DNA of 19,619 nucleotides from Thermoplasmata archaeon. GTDB taxonomy: Archaea; Thermoplasmatota; Thermoplasmata; JAGHBH01. Positions 1 to 7,288 of the stretch are shown in pieces; the stretch's first letter is position 1, and every line of letters starts with the position of its first letter. Location: the NCBI GenBank assembly GCA_030673205.1, contig DAOVJP010000004.1:1-19619 (forward strand), in the 5' to 3' direction. The notes beneath the pieces are model-generated. The model was not told the DNA's origin, did not search any database, and saw nothing but the letters and a program-made list of their open reading frames with translations. Both the position numbers and the translations under genes were made by a program.

Positions 1-1
1 C

Positions 2-139
2 AGGGCGTTGGCGTTGGACACTTCCCGCCCTGAGTTCTGGGCCAACAAAGGACTCAACCTCATAAGGATGGGAAGAAGGAAGGAGGCGGAGATCTGTCTC
101 ACGAAGGGCAAGAAGCTCGTGAAGGCCAGCGCAGCCTAG
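2..139 (+). CDS. C-terminal end of a TPR-repeat protein (partial)
   Basis: The frame is open from the left edge and ends in TAG at 137-139. The visible 45 residues contain a helix-turn-helix pattern (ALDTSRPEFWANKGLNLIRM followed by GRRKEAEICLTKGKKLV) that fits a tetratricopeptide repeat: small residues at the packing positions, W-x-N-K-G in helix A and A-x-x-C-x-x-x-G in helix B. TPR proteins are protein-protein interaction scaffolds; nothing here says what the partner is. The stop overlaps the stop of the convergent reductase gene: the palindrome CTAG at 136-139 serves as TAG on both strands. The start and most of the protein lie outside the window. Confidence 0.6.
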   Translation, partial: RALALDTSRPEFWANKGLNLIRMGRRKEAEICLTKGKKLVKASAA

Positions 140-1320
140 GGCCACACATATCCTCTCAACAATCCTGGCACCATCCTCAACAGTCCAGGCCTTCTCAGTA
201 GAAGGGGAAGCACCAGTCGAGAGGGATAGTCTATGTCCCCCAGGCCGTTTATCCTTTTCACAATATCTGGACGGGATAGGATGTTGAAGGCCCAAGAGAA
301 CTTCTCATCGTCCATCGAAGCATAATACTTGTGAAGAGCCCAATCGCGCCTCAACTCCCCTCCCACGTCCTTTTTCCACATGTGGTCATAGGACTCCAAG
401 CCTTTCCCATGGTCCAGGGCATCCATTATGGCCCTAGCCCCATGGCCGGCACAGCGAAGTCCCATCACGACCCCTCCCCCGCTGGTGGCCTTGACATGGC
501 AGGCGGCGTCTCCCGCCAAGAGCATGTGACTTGCAGAGGCGTTCAGAGGGGGGCCTAGAGGTATCCCGCCTCCGATCCATCGCTCCACATGAAAGCTGTC
601 AGCGCTCCCGGGAAGCCCGAGAAGCGCAGGGTCGTTCAGTATCCTTTCCAAATATCGTTTGGCTGGCTGTTTGGACATGGAGGGCTCCACGGCCAAGCCG
701 ATCCTTACCATTCCATCGCCAGCAGGGATGGCCCAGGTAAAGAAGCCAGGGGCTATGCCCCTTCCACATCTGAGCAGTATCTCTTTCGAGCACCCCTCGG
801 TCCTTGCTTCAACTTCTACTCCTGAGAGCATCGACATTGGAGGACCGATGCCCATGGCCCGCCGGGTGATGGACGCGGGACCGTCGCAGCCCGCCACATA
901 CCTTGCCTCTTCGATATTTCCATCGGCGAGATGAGCCGCGCACCTTTTTTTCCGCACCTCTATGCTTTTGATCCTGGTGTCCAATCGCAATTCGGCTCCC
1001 CCCCGTTCGGCCCGCACAGCCAAGGTCTGGTCGAATAAGACGCGGTCTATGGAGTATATCTTCTTCCGGGGGGAGGACAGATGTATCTTCTCCATCTTCG
1101 GGCCGAGAAGCGTGGCGCCGCTTATCTCCTGGAGTATGGATTCCCTGCCTATGCCCGCCAGCTCCAGGGCGCGTTCTGTGACGAGCCCGGCACACTGGGT
1201 TGGCTCCCCCACGATCTTGTGCTCTTCACACAAGAGGACATCATATCCCGCTTCAGCAACGATGCTGGCCAAGAGACTTCCGACGGGGCCGGCTCCAACA
1301 ACGATCAGGTCATGGACCAT
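136..1320 (-). CDS. geranylgeranyl reductase-family FAD-dependent oxidoreductase
   Basis: 394 residues. A flavoprotein of the geranylgeranyl/digeranylgeranylglycerophospholipid reductase family, which in archaea saturates the isoprenoid chains of membrane lipids. The Rossmann FAD motif VVGAGPVGS is at residues 7-15, the Q-C-A-G-L-V stretch at 42-47 corresponds to the family's conserved cysteine region, GCDGP is at 144-148, and the second FAD motif LAGDAACHVKATSGGG lies near 282-297. PGFFTWAIP at 191-199 fits the PxxYxWxFP substrate-side signature of the family. I chose ATG 1320 over the ATG 39 bases upstream because a TATA-like element (1343-1350) sits 26 bases above it, implying a leaderless mRNA. 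The exact lipid substrate cannot be fixed from sequence; other members of the family act on chlorophyll or menaquinone side chains. Confidence 0.85.
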   Translation of the reverse strand: MVHDLIVVGAGPVGSLLASIVAEAGYDVLLCEEHKIVGEPTQCAGLVTERALELAGIGRESILQEISGATLLGPKMEKIHLSSPRKKIYSIDRVLFDQTLAVRAERGGAELRLDTRIKSIEVRKKRCAAHLADGNIEEARYVAGCDGPASITRRAMGIGPPMSMLSGVEVEARTEGCSKEILLRCGRGIAPGFFTWAIPAGDGMVRIGLAVEPSMSKQPAKRYLERILNDPALLGLPGSADSFHVERWIGGGIPLGPPLNASASHMLLAGDAACHVKATSGGGVVMGLRCAGHGARAIMDALDHGKGLESYDHMWKKDVGGELRRDWALHKYYASMDDEKFSWAFNILSRPDIVKRINGLGDIDYPSRLVLPLLLRRPGLLRMVPGLLRGYVWP

Positions 1321-1342
1321 GGGAGGATGAATACCTCCGCGG

Positions 1343-1350
1343 TATTTATT
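1343..1350 (-). promoter_or_regulatory. TATA box of the FAD reductase gene
   Basis: AATAAATA on the minus strand is centred about 26 bases before the ATG at 1320, the normal archaeal TATA-to-start-site distance. The transcript would begin at or next to the start codon. Confidence 0.6.
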
Positions 1351-1359
1351 CCATGTCAT

Positions 1360-1474
1360 CTCAGGAGACAGCGCTACTCCGCGAAATAATTTCTGTTTCT
1401 GTACTCTACAGATAAGTAGGGCGGGGAGAAAAGACCTAATACCGCAGCGCTATGGCCGAGGTGGTGCAGAAGAA
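1360..1474. other. divergent intergenic region between FAD reductase and GINS
   Basis: This gap separates two divergent genes. It holds a TATA-like stretch CTAATA around 1436-1441 for the rightward gene, about 36 bases before its TTG start. It also holds a short inverted repeat CTGTA-CTC-TACAG at 1399-1411. No RNA gene or small ORF is convincing. Confidence 0.4.
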
Positions 1475-2224
1475 TTGGTAGGAGAAGAGATCGGCCTAAG
1501 GGAGATAAACGAGATATTCAGGGAGGAGAGGAAGAGGAAGCTCTTGCTGGACCTGCCAACCGATTTCTACACACGATGCTTGGAGTACATATCGTCCCTT
1601 GAAAGCTCCATCCAGGAGGAAGAGGGCACCGGAGGTCAGAATCCCAAGGCCATGATGCTCAAGGAGGAAAGGGAGCGGGCCAAAGAATTCGTGGGGAAGA
1701 TATATGGGGAAAGGCAGAGGAAGATACTCATTCTAGCACACAACAAGTTCCGAGGAGCCCAGGTTGACATAACACCCCTCACAGGGGAAGAACAGGTTTT
1801 CTTTGAAGGGCTGTTCGATATGATGAAGGAGAACATGGATGCCACCCTGGGCCCCAACCCAGTGGGTCGGAAACGCCTCAGACTGCTCTTCAGCAGAAGG
1901 CACAAGAAGGAGGAGAAGACCCTTTCCAGGGAAACAAAGAGCACCGCAAAGAGCGCCCCACGCGAGGATCTGAAAGCTCCTGCAGCAGCATCCTCTACAA
2001 CCTCCCTTGACGCCCCGCTAGAGACTCCTAGGATAGAAGAGATGGGTGAGAAACCGCCCGAGGAGAAGGAGTTCGCCACGGTGCTTGTTCTGGAAGACCT
2101 CCCTTCATTGATGGGCCCGGACGCGATATACGAACTCGCCGCCCAGGACATAGCCGCATTGCCCAAGAGCATGGCAGCGTTGCTGGAGAAACAGGGGAAG
2201 GTGCGTTTCGTGGAAGGAGCATGA
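1475..2224 (+). CDS. archaeal GINS complex subunit, Gins51 type
   Basis: 249 residues. GINS joins the MCM helicase and the RecJ/Cdc45-like protein in the archaeal replicative helicase. The N-terminal part (roughly 1-130) is the helical A-domain with the family-typical DLPTDFYTRCLEYISSLE at about residues 26-43 and GERQRKILILAHNKFRG at about 78-94. A charged Ala/Ser/Pro/Glu-rich linker follows (about 145-200). The C-terminus (about 203-247) is the small beta-rich B-domain: VLVLEDLPSLMGPD and GKVRFVEG. This A-then-B order is the Gins51 arrangement. The start is TTG at 1475, with no Shine-Dalgarno site; the ATG at 1452 is out of frame. An alternative upstream non-ATG start is possible because the frame stays open. 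Lineages that keep only Gins51 build a homotetramer; a Gins23 is not seen here. Confidence 0.8.
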   Translation: MVGEEIGLREINEIFREERKRKLLLDLPTDFYTRCLEYISSLESSIQEEEGTGGQNPKAMMLKEERERAKEFVGKIYGERQRKILILAHNKFRGAQVDITPLTGEEQVFFEGLFDMMKENMDATLGPNPVGRKRLRLLFSRRHKKEEKTLSRETKSTAKSAPREDLKAPAAASSTTSLDAPLETPRIEEMGEKPPEEKEFATVLVLEDLPSLMGPDAIYELAAQDIAALPKSMAALLEKQGKVRFVEGA

Positions 2225-2377
2225 GCATTCACGGCCCGTCCCACCCGTCCCCTCCTTTTCGATATAGAGATGAATAAGCTATTTATAGGGAGAGTAGTTT
2301 ATCCTCCCAAAGGGAGCTTATCCCGTATAAATTCCCTAGCTGTAAAGCAAGACCCTACGTTGAACGGAGGAGCCCGC
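2225..2377 (+). promoter_or_regulatory. ftsZ promoter region
   Basis: The gap between GINS and ftsZ contains two TATA-like elements: GCTATTTATA at 2278-2287 and GTATAAATT at 2325-2333. The second would place a start site near 2355, giving a leader of about 23 bases that includes the ribosome site CGGAGG at 2365-2370. Between them lies a perfect inverted repeat CTCCC-AAA-GGGAG at 2304-2316, with further GGGAG and CCC blocks nearby. A pyrimidine-rich run ending in CCTTTTC (about 2240-2260) could end GINS transcription, but this is weak. Confidence 0.55.
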
Positions 2378-3499
2378 ATGAAATCGATCGTTGAAGAAGT
2401 CTTGTCCCGGTCCGGGACGCTCAAAGAACCGCCATCCCCCTTGTCCAACATAGGAGGGGAGACAACTGCAGAGGATCTCGAGTTGGAGCAGGTGCTCAGG
2501 GCACTGAAGACCAACATAAAGATAATTGGGTGTGGTGGAGCAGGCTCTAACACCATCAGCCGAGTGGTGGAAGGAGATATACTGAACGTTGAGCTCTACG
2601 CAGCCAACACGGATGCCCAGCATCTGCTGACCACCAACGCCCCCCACAAGATATTGCTGGGACGAAGATGCACCCGTGGTCTCGGCGCAGGAGCCCTGCC
2701 CCAGGTAGGCGAAGAGGCCGCCAGAGAGGCAGAGGAGGAGATAAGGAATCACCTCAGCGGTGCGGACATGGTGTTCGTCACCTGTGGACTGGGCGGAGGA
2801 ACGGGCACCGGCAGCGCCCCTTACGTGGCATCGATCGCCAAGGAGATGGGAGCTCTAACACTGGCCATTGTCACATATCCCTTCAAAGCGGAGGGCGTCA
2901 TACGGCAGCAGAACGCCGAATATGGACTGCAGAAACTGAGGAACTACGCAGATACTGTGATAGTCTTACCAAACGATAGGCTTATAGAACTGGTACCAAG
3001 GGCGCCGCTGGAGCAGGCGTTCAGGATCGCGGATGAGGTGCTGATGCATTCTATCAAAGGGATCACCGACATAATAACCAAACCTGGCCTGGTGAACCTG
3101 GATTTCAACGATCTCAAGACCATAATGAAAGGCGGCGGAGTGGCCATGATAGGACTCGGCGAGAGCGACAGCGACCAGAGGGCCGAGGAAGCCATCGAAG
3201 AGGCTATAAATTCCCCGTTGATCGAGGTGGACATAAGCGAAGCCAACGGTGCCCTCGTCAATGTTACGGGCGGACCGGACATGACAGTGGGCGAGGCCCA
3301 GAAGGTGGCGGAGATCGTGCAGGCCCGCATAAGCCCTGGCGCACGTATCATATGGGGCGCAGCAGTGGACCCGACCATCGACCACTCCCTCAAGGTTATG
3401 GTCGTCATCACCGGTGTCAAATCACGTCAGATAATGGGAAGGACCGAAGCGGCGTCCCGGGCTCCGGGAAAGGAGATAGGCATCGATTTCATACAGTAG
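2378..3499 (+). CDS. ftsZ: cell division GTPase FtsZ
   Basis: 373 residues. A tubulin-like GTPase that polymerises into the division ring at mid-cell. The nucleotide-binding loop IIGCGGAGSNT is at about 49-59, the tubulin/FtsZ signature GLGGGTGTGSAPY at 137-149, and the T7 catalytic loop NLDFNDLKTI at 240-249, so both halves of the GTPase site between subunits are intact. A 40-residue N-terminal extension precedes the core. The C-terminal tail is short and ends GKEIGIDFIQ, as in many archaeal FtsZ proteins. The frame extends upstream, but ATG 2378 has a Shine-Dalgarno site (CGGAGG, spacing 7) and follows a TATA box by a sensible distance. The gene leads directly into secE, a classical euryarchaeal arrangement. 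Confidence 0.95.
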   Translation: MKSIVEEVLSRSGTLKEPPSPLSNIGGETTAEDLELEQVLRALKTNIKIIGCGGAGSNTISRVVEGDILNVELYAANTDAQHLLTTNAPHKILLGRRCTRGLGAGALPQVGEEAAREAEEEIRNHLSGADMVFVTCGLGGGTGTGSAPYVASIAKEMGALTLAIVTYPFKAEGVIRQQNAEYGLQKLRNYADTVIVLPNDRLIELVPRAPLEQAFRIADEVLMHSIKGITDIITKPGLVNLDFNDLKTIMKGGGVAMIGLGESDSDQRAEEAIEEAINSPLIEVDISEANGALVNVTGGPDMTVGEAQKVAEIVQARISPGARIIWGAAVDPTIDHSLKVMVVITGVKSRQIMGRTEAASRAPGKEIGIDFIQ

Positions 3500-3527
3500 G
3501 CCAGCCTATCACAGGGAAGATGATGAT

Positions 3528-3761
3528 ATGGATATCATAGAGAAGTCTTGGGAAGCTCAACGGCGCATCGAAAAGCGCATGAAGCACATTGGGAAAGGGA
3601 AATATGGCCGTGTTCTCAAGTTGTCTAGAAAACCGACGGTCGATGAGTTCAACAAGATCGTGTTGATAACCGGACTGGGCGTCTTGCTCATAGGCGGGTT
3701 GGGCTTTCTCATATGGAGATTGTGGTTTACGTTCACTGACATCCTATACGGAGTTATATAG
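3528..3761 (+). CDS. secE: preprotein translocase subunit SecE (Sec61-gamma)
   Basis: 77 residues. The small clamp subunit of the SecYE(beta) translocon in the cytoplasmic membrane. The amphipathic helix and hinge contain the conserved LSRKPTVDEFNKIVLITGLG at about residues 32-51, followed by a single C-terminal membrane span (about 45-68, rich in Leu, Ile and Gly). Length and architecture match archaeal Sec61-gamma. The start is ATG 3528, preceded by a weak AGGG. It sits 28 bases after ftsZ and 15 before spt5, so the three are probably cotranscribed. Confidence 0.93.
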   Translation: MDIIEKSWEAQRRIEKRMKHIGKGKYGRVLKLSRKPTVDEFNKIVLITGLGVLLIGGLGFLIWRLWFTFTDILYGVI

Positions 3762-3776
3762 AGGAGATGATTGCAC

Positions 3777-4694
3777 ATGGGAGAATTGGGCCTTTTCAAC
3801 AAAGAAGAAGTGAAGAAGGAGGAGAAAGAGGAGCCTCCGGAAGAGCCTAAGACCCCGGACAGGCCTCATTCTTTTCAATTGATGACCGAGGAGCCTAGAA
3901 AACAGGTCGTAGGAGGCTCTGATGTCGAATATATGGTGGATGTTATCAATACCGGCAAGAAGAGCGACACCGTGAGCATAAAGGTGAATGTCATATTCTC
4001 GGCTCAGTTGGGGGAAGAGGCCCCCGAGTGGCCCATGACCATAGAGGGAGCGGACAAAGATGAGGAGACAGGGGATTATCATGTACGTATTACCCCTGGC
4101 AGCAAAACATCGTTCATGGTGACCGTCCATGTGCCACACGGAGTGAAGTACGGCGACAAGGTCGATATCATATTGACGGGCACCTCGCAGGGCGACACGT
4201 TGATGTCGGAGACACTCTCCATCACAACCGCCGCCCAACAGACCTTTTTCGCCATAAAGACCGCCCTGGGCCAGGAAAAGGACGTGGTTGATGCCATAGG
4301 AAATCGGGCACTGAGAAAGGACGTGGCGGTGTTCGCCATACTCTCCCCTGCAAAACTGAGGGGCTATGTCTTCGTGGAGGCTATGAACAAAGATCGCCTG
4401 AAGGATGTGGTCCGTGGCATAAAGAAGGCCCGTGGCGTGGTGGAGGCCGATGTCGACCTACAGTTCGAGGAGATCCTTCCCTATCTCACCCCCAAGCCGC
4501 TTGTGTCCGGCATAAGAAGGGGCGATATCGTGGAGCTCGTAGCTGGACCGTTCAAGGGCGAAAAGGCCCGTGTCCAACAGATCGATGAAGCAAAGGAAGA
4601 GATAACTGTGGAGTTGTTTGAGGCTATGGTCCCCATACCTGTCACCATAAGGGGCGATAGTGTTCGTGTGCTCGATAAGGAATCTAAGGATTAG
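3777..4694 (+). CDS. spt5: transcription elongation factor Spt5 with an extra N-terminal beta-sandwich domain
   Basis: 305 residues, about twice the usual archaeal Spt5. The C-terminal half is a normal Spt5/NusG: an NGN domain at about 156-233 (FFAIKTALGQEKDVVDAIGN, then GYVFVEA) and a KOW domain at about 244-299 (GDIVELVAGPFKGEKARV). It binds the RNA polymerase clamp with Spt4 and supports processivity. Before it stand a charged Lys/Glu/Pro tail (residues 9-30) and about 110 residues of beta-strand pattern (40-151) with VDVINTGKKSDTVSIKV, a late PGSKTSFMVTVHVP and then YGDKVDIILTGTS. This pattern resembles NEW3/CARDB-like sandwiches of archaeal surface proteins, but there is no signal peptide. 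I chose ATG 3777 because GAGGAG at 3762-3767 is 9 bases upstream; TTG 3771 would be too close. It is followed by rpl11, as expected for Spt5. Confidence 0.9.
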   Translation: MGELGLFNKEEVKKEEKEEPPEEPKTPDRPHSFQLMTEEPRKQVVGGSDVEYMVDVINTGKKSDTVSIKVNVIFSAQLGEEAPEWPMTIEGADKDEETGDYHVRITPGSKTSFMVTVHVPHGVKYGDKVDIILTGTSQGDTLMSETLSITTAAQQTFFAIKTALGQEKDVVDAIGNRALRKDVAVFAILSPAKLRGYVFVEAMNKDRLKDVVRGIKKARGVVEADVDLQFEEILPYLTPKPLVSGIRRGDIVELVAGPFKGEKARVQQIDEAKEEITVELFEAMVPIPVTIRGDSVRVLDKESKD

Positions 4695-4730
4695 GATGGT
4701 ATTTGTAGTATCAATGCAGAGGTGATTATG

Positions 4731-5207
4731 ATGACTGAGGTTGTTGAAGCTCTTGTGGATGGCGGAAAAGCCACTCCGGGTCCGCCCTTGGGACCAGCGT
4801 TGGGTCCAATGGGCGTGAATATAGTAGAGATATGCAAGGTAATAAACGAGAAGACCAAGGCCTTCGCAGGGATGAAGGTGCCGGTGAAGATCAGCATCGA
4901 TCCGAAGACAAAGGATTTCGAGATCAGTGTGGGCACACCCCCTGTCTCAGCGCTTATAAAGAAAGAGCTCAATATCAAGTCAGGAGCTCACAACCCTCTA
5001 GAAGAGAAGGTGGGAGATCTTTCCCTCGATCAGGTTAAGAAGATCGCCGAGATGAAGGGCGATTCGTTATATGGCAAGACCATCAAGGACAAGGCCAGGA
5101 TAATCGTGGGCACATGCGTTTCCATGGGTATAAAGGTGGATGGAAAGGATCCCCGGGAAACACAGAAGCTCATAGGCGATGGGAAATACGACAGCGCCTT
5201 TGCGTGA
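4731..5207 (+). CDS. rpl11: 50S ribosomal protein L11 (uL11)
   Basis: 158 residues. This protein binds 23S rRNA at the GTPase-associated centre of the large subunit. The N-terminal domain has the diagnostic ATPGPPLGPALGPMGVNI at about residues 14-31 and the C-terminal RNA-binding domain has DKARIIVGTCVSMGIKVDGK. The archaeal extension follows, ending in DSAFA. GAGGTGAT at 4719-4726 is an excellent match to the anti-Shine-Dalgarno. It suits ATG 4731 better than ATG 4728, which is only one base away. The gene follows spt5 by 36 bases. Genes for L1, L10 and L12, which often come next in archaea, are absent: the next gene converges from the right. Confidence 0.95.
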   Translation: MTEVVEALVDGGKATPGPPLGPALGPMGVNIVEICKVINEKTKAFAGMKVPVKISIDPKTKDFEISVGTPPVSALIKKELNIKSGAHNPLEEKVGDLSLDQVKKIAEMKGDSLYGKTIKDKARIIVGTCVSMGIKVDGKDPRETQKLIGDGKYDSAFA

Positions 5208-5288
5208 GAATGCGAATAGAGGGAAGAAAGGGGCTTTGATGAGACCCCAGAACACCCTGTGTGCCCTCGGAGACCGTATCCCGAACAC
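5208..5288. other. convergent gap between rpl11 and the KaiC-like gene
   Basis: This 81-base gap contains no gene. On the minus strand, just past the KaiC-like stop, there is a pyrimidine-rich stretch with CCCCTTTCTTCCC (plus-strand 5219-5231) that could help terminate the leftward transcript. There is no convincing hairpin or long T run on either strand. Confidence 0.3.
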
Positions 5289-6758
5289 CTAGCTGAAGAA
5301 TTTTTCTACGCGTTCATCCGAACGGCTTGCCTTTCCTGACATGACGCCGGTTATTCCTTCGAACACACCGCCTATCACTATCTTGTTCTTCTCTATGTAG
5401 AACTCCCTTATCTCACGGCTGTTCGTGCCCCGTCTTTTCTTCAGGACGGAGATAGCCCTTTTGAATTGGGATTGGTCTTCCACATAGCGGAGTAAGATGA
5501 CATTGTCCGCAAGATACATGGTATATCTCTCTCCCGGAATGGCGGCGCCCATTATCTCCGAGCTGTCGGATAGTATCAGGGCGGTGGTGCCGCTCTCCTT
5601 GAATATCCCGATCATGTGCTCTATGTACTCCCTGAACGCCATGTCTTTCGGGTGCATCAATGCCTTCTCGTAGTCGTTTATGGCATCTATGACCACCCTG
5701 TTCGTTCCACGGAGCATTCTTCTCATCTCCTCGAGGTGCTTGCCCGGCAGGAGATCCACGATGGACGGGTCTATGATATCTGCCAATCCCTGTTTCGAGA
5801 ATCCTTCCAGGTCCAAACCCCATTGCCTGGCACTCCTGATGATCTCCGCCCTGCTCTCTTTGAACGTTACGTACAGCACTTTTTTCTTCTTTGTCAGAGC
5901 GGGTTTGAGAAAATGCAGGCCGAAAAGAGATTTTCCGCTTCCGGGGCTCCCGCTGACGAGGGTAACGTCTCCCTCGCTTATCCCTCCACCCAGCAATGTG
6001 TCCACGCCCTTTATGCCGAAGCTTTCCTTGGCCCGCGGAGCCTTTTTCGATCGGGCATAGGCTTTCTTTGCATAGACGTGAACTCCGTCGGATAGGATTT
6101 CCATCTCCTGTGCTCCCCCCGGAAATCCTTTGCCCCGCATTTTGACGATCTCCATATGCCTCCTATCTCCCTCCTTGGACAACAATATCACGCCGTCCGA
6201 TATATACTCCTCCACGCCGTATCTGGAGAGTTTGAATTCTCCGGAGGCCTCTATGGTGATTATGCTGGTGACCCCCGTTCTCTTGAGGACCTGTCCCAGG
6301 CGGAATATGTCCGAGCGCAGGCGCTCCGTATCCTTGTAGCGTACACCGATGGAAGCTATTCCATCTATGACACATCTTTTCAAGTTCCTTTCCTCAGACC
6401 ATCTTTGGAGTATCTCGGAGAGAACGGTCACATCCAACGCGCCCCTCTCCGTGATCTCCTCATCCGATGAGGATAGCGTTCTGAGGGCTGTGAAGTCCAA
6501 GAAATAGAGGTCCTTCTGCAACTTCTTCATACGTTTCCTCATATCTTCAGGAGCGTTCAAGGCTATCTGCTCTTTGTTCTCCTCCAGGGTTATGAACAGG
6601 CTGTTCTCCCCCTTCTCCGCTCCCCTTATACAATATTGGAGACCCATGATGGTCTTGCCTGCGCCGGTGCCGCCTGACACGAGGTATAGCCCTCCATGAG
6701 GTAACCCTCCTGAGAGCATGGCATCCAGACCCGATATTCCCGTCTCCACATCTTCCAA
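5289..6758 (-). CDS. tandem KaiC-like RecA-fold ATPase
   Basis: 489 residues with two KaiC/RadA-type ATPase domains. Domain 1 (about 1-235) has Walker A GGTGAGKT at 29-36, a paired-glutamate motif TLEE at 57-60 and Walker B CVIDG near 129-133. Domain 2 (about 245-465) has Walker A GSPGSGKS at 270-277 and Walker B VVIDA near 355-359, but its glutamate pair is TFKES (298-302), so the first acidic residue is replaced by Lys. Both halves keep the KaiC-type late strand (ISDGVILL, LADNVILL). Proteins of this class are signalling or regulatory ATPases in archaea; this one is not a circadian clock protein, since no KaiA/B is present. The start is TTG 6758 with GGAGG seven bases upstream. It follows the RHH gene by 21 bases and is likely cotranscribed with it. 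GvpD-like and circadian-type subfamilies are alternatives I cannot separate. Confidence 0.85.
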   Translation of the reverse strand: MEDVETGISGLDAMLSGGLPHGGLYLVSGGTGAGKTIMGLQYCIRGAEKGENSLFITLEENKEQIALNAPEDMRKRMKKLQKDLYFLDFTALRTLSSSDEEITERGALDVTVLSEILQRWSEERNLKRCVIDGIASIGVRYKDTERLRSDIFRLGQVLKRTGVTSIITIEASGEFKLSRYGVEEYISDGVILLSKEGDRRHMEIVKMRGKGFPGGAQEMEILSDGVHVYAKKAYARSKKAPRAKESFGIKGVDTLLGGGISEGDVTLVSGSPGSGKSLFGLHFLKPALTKKKKVLYVTFKESRAEIIRSARQWGLDLEGFSKQGLADIIDPSIVDLLPGKHLEEMRRMLRGTNRVVIDAINDYEKALMHPKDMAFREYIEHMIGIFKESGTTALILSDSSEIMGAAIPGERYTMYLADNVILLRYVEDQSQFKRAISVLKKRRGTNSREIREFYIEKNKIVIGGVFEGITGVMSGKASRSDERVEKFFS

Positions 6759-6779
6759 TCTCGTTCCTCCCTCGCTCCT

Positions 6780-7241
6780 CTAGTCCACCTCTCGATACAT
6801 CTTATCCATTATGTTGCCTGCCAACGTCTCCCCCAGGTAGGAGGCCAAGAGCTCCGTGGCGTTATCTAGGAATTGTCTAGGCTCCTTTTCCACTTCCATA
6901 TCGCTCATGATAGAATGGAGTTTCCTTCTGAAATCATCATAGGAGGGTGTATCTAACATGCCCCTGACAAGGTCAAGTAGTTTCGAGGGTAGGCTCATTA
7001 TCTTTTGAGAATCCATAGCATCCTGTTTTCTTACATACTCCAGGTGTCGACGCACGGCATCCCTGACAAAATCGTTCGGATTCGACCAAGCCCATTCTGG
7101 GTGTGTCTCGACAGTCTCCTCTACCTGTGCCATCATCACTTTGGAGAGTCGGACACCCACCCATTTTCTCTCATCGCTCTTTGCCCGGTCTAGAACACTG
7201 TTGTTCGTCTCTTTCTTTGGCTCTTTCTCTTCTACACCCAT
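6780..7241 (-). CDS. ribbon-helix-helix domain protein with a helical C-terminal domain
   Basis: 153 residues. After a charged leader (1-26), residues 27-71 fit a ribbon-helix-helix fold: the strand WVGVRLSK, a first helix with ETVETH, and NPNDFVRDAVRRHLEYVRK as the second helix with its N-terminal turn. RHH proteins bind DNA as dimers, usually as repressors. The remaining 80 residues are predicted helical and I do not recognise them; they may bind the KaiC-like partner or oligomerise. The start is ATG 7241. There is no Shine-Dalgarno site, but a weak AT-rich stretch (7265-7273) about 28 bases upstream would allow a leaderless transcript. It lies 47 bases after larB and 21 before the KaiC-like gene on the same strand. 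Confidence 0.7.
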   Translation of the reverse strand: MGVEEKEPKKETNNSVLDRAKSDERKWVGVRLSKVMMAQVEETVETHPEWAWSNPNDFVRDAVRRHLEYVRKQDAMDSQKIMSLPSKLLDLVRGMLDTPSYDDFRRKLHSIMSDMEVEKEPRQFLDNATELLASYLGETLAGNIMDKMYREVD

Positions 7242-7288
7242 TGTTACATAGATGAGGGGCGGAGTTGAAAAAGCTTCTCATAGGCGGT

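Noticed and set aside
1636..2244. A 202-codon minus-strand open frame opposite the GINS gene
   Set aside because: It is Ser-rich shadow coding; the plus strand shows both GINS domains.
5208..5288. Possible hairpin terminator after rpl11
   Set aside because: Short GGGG/CCCC matches exist but there is no stable stem followed by a T run on the plus strand.
5289..6758. RadA/RadB recombinase as the identity of the tandem ATPase
   Set aside because: Two complete RecA-fold domains, the paired-glutamate motif and the SDxVILL strand fit KaiC-like proteins; the N-terminal helix-hairpin-helix of RadA is absent.
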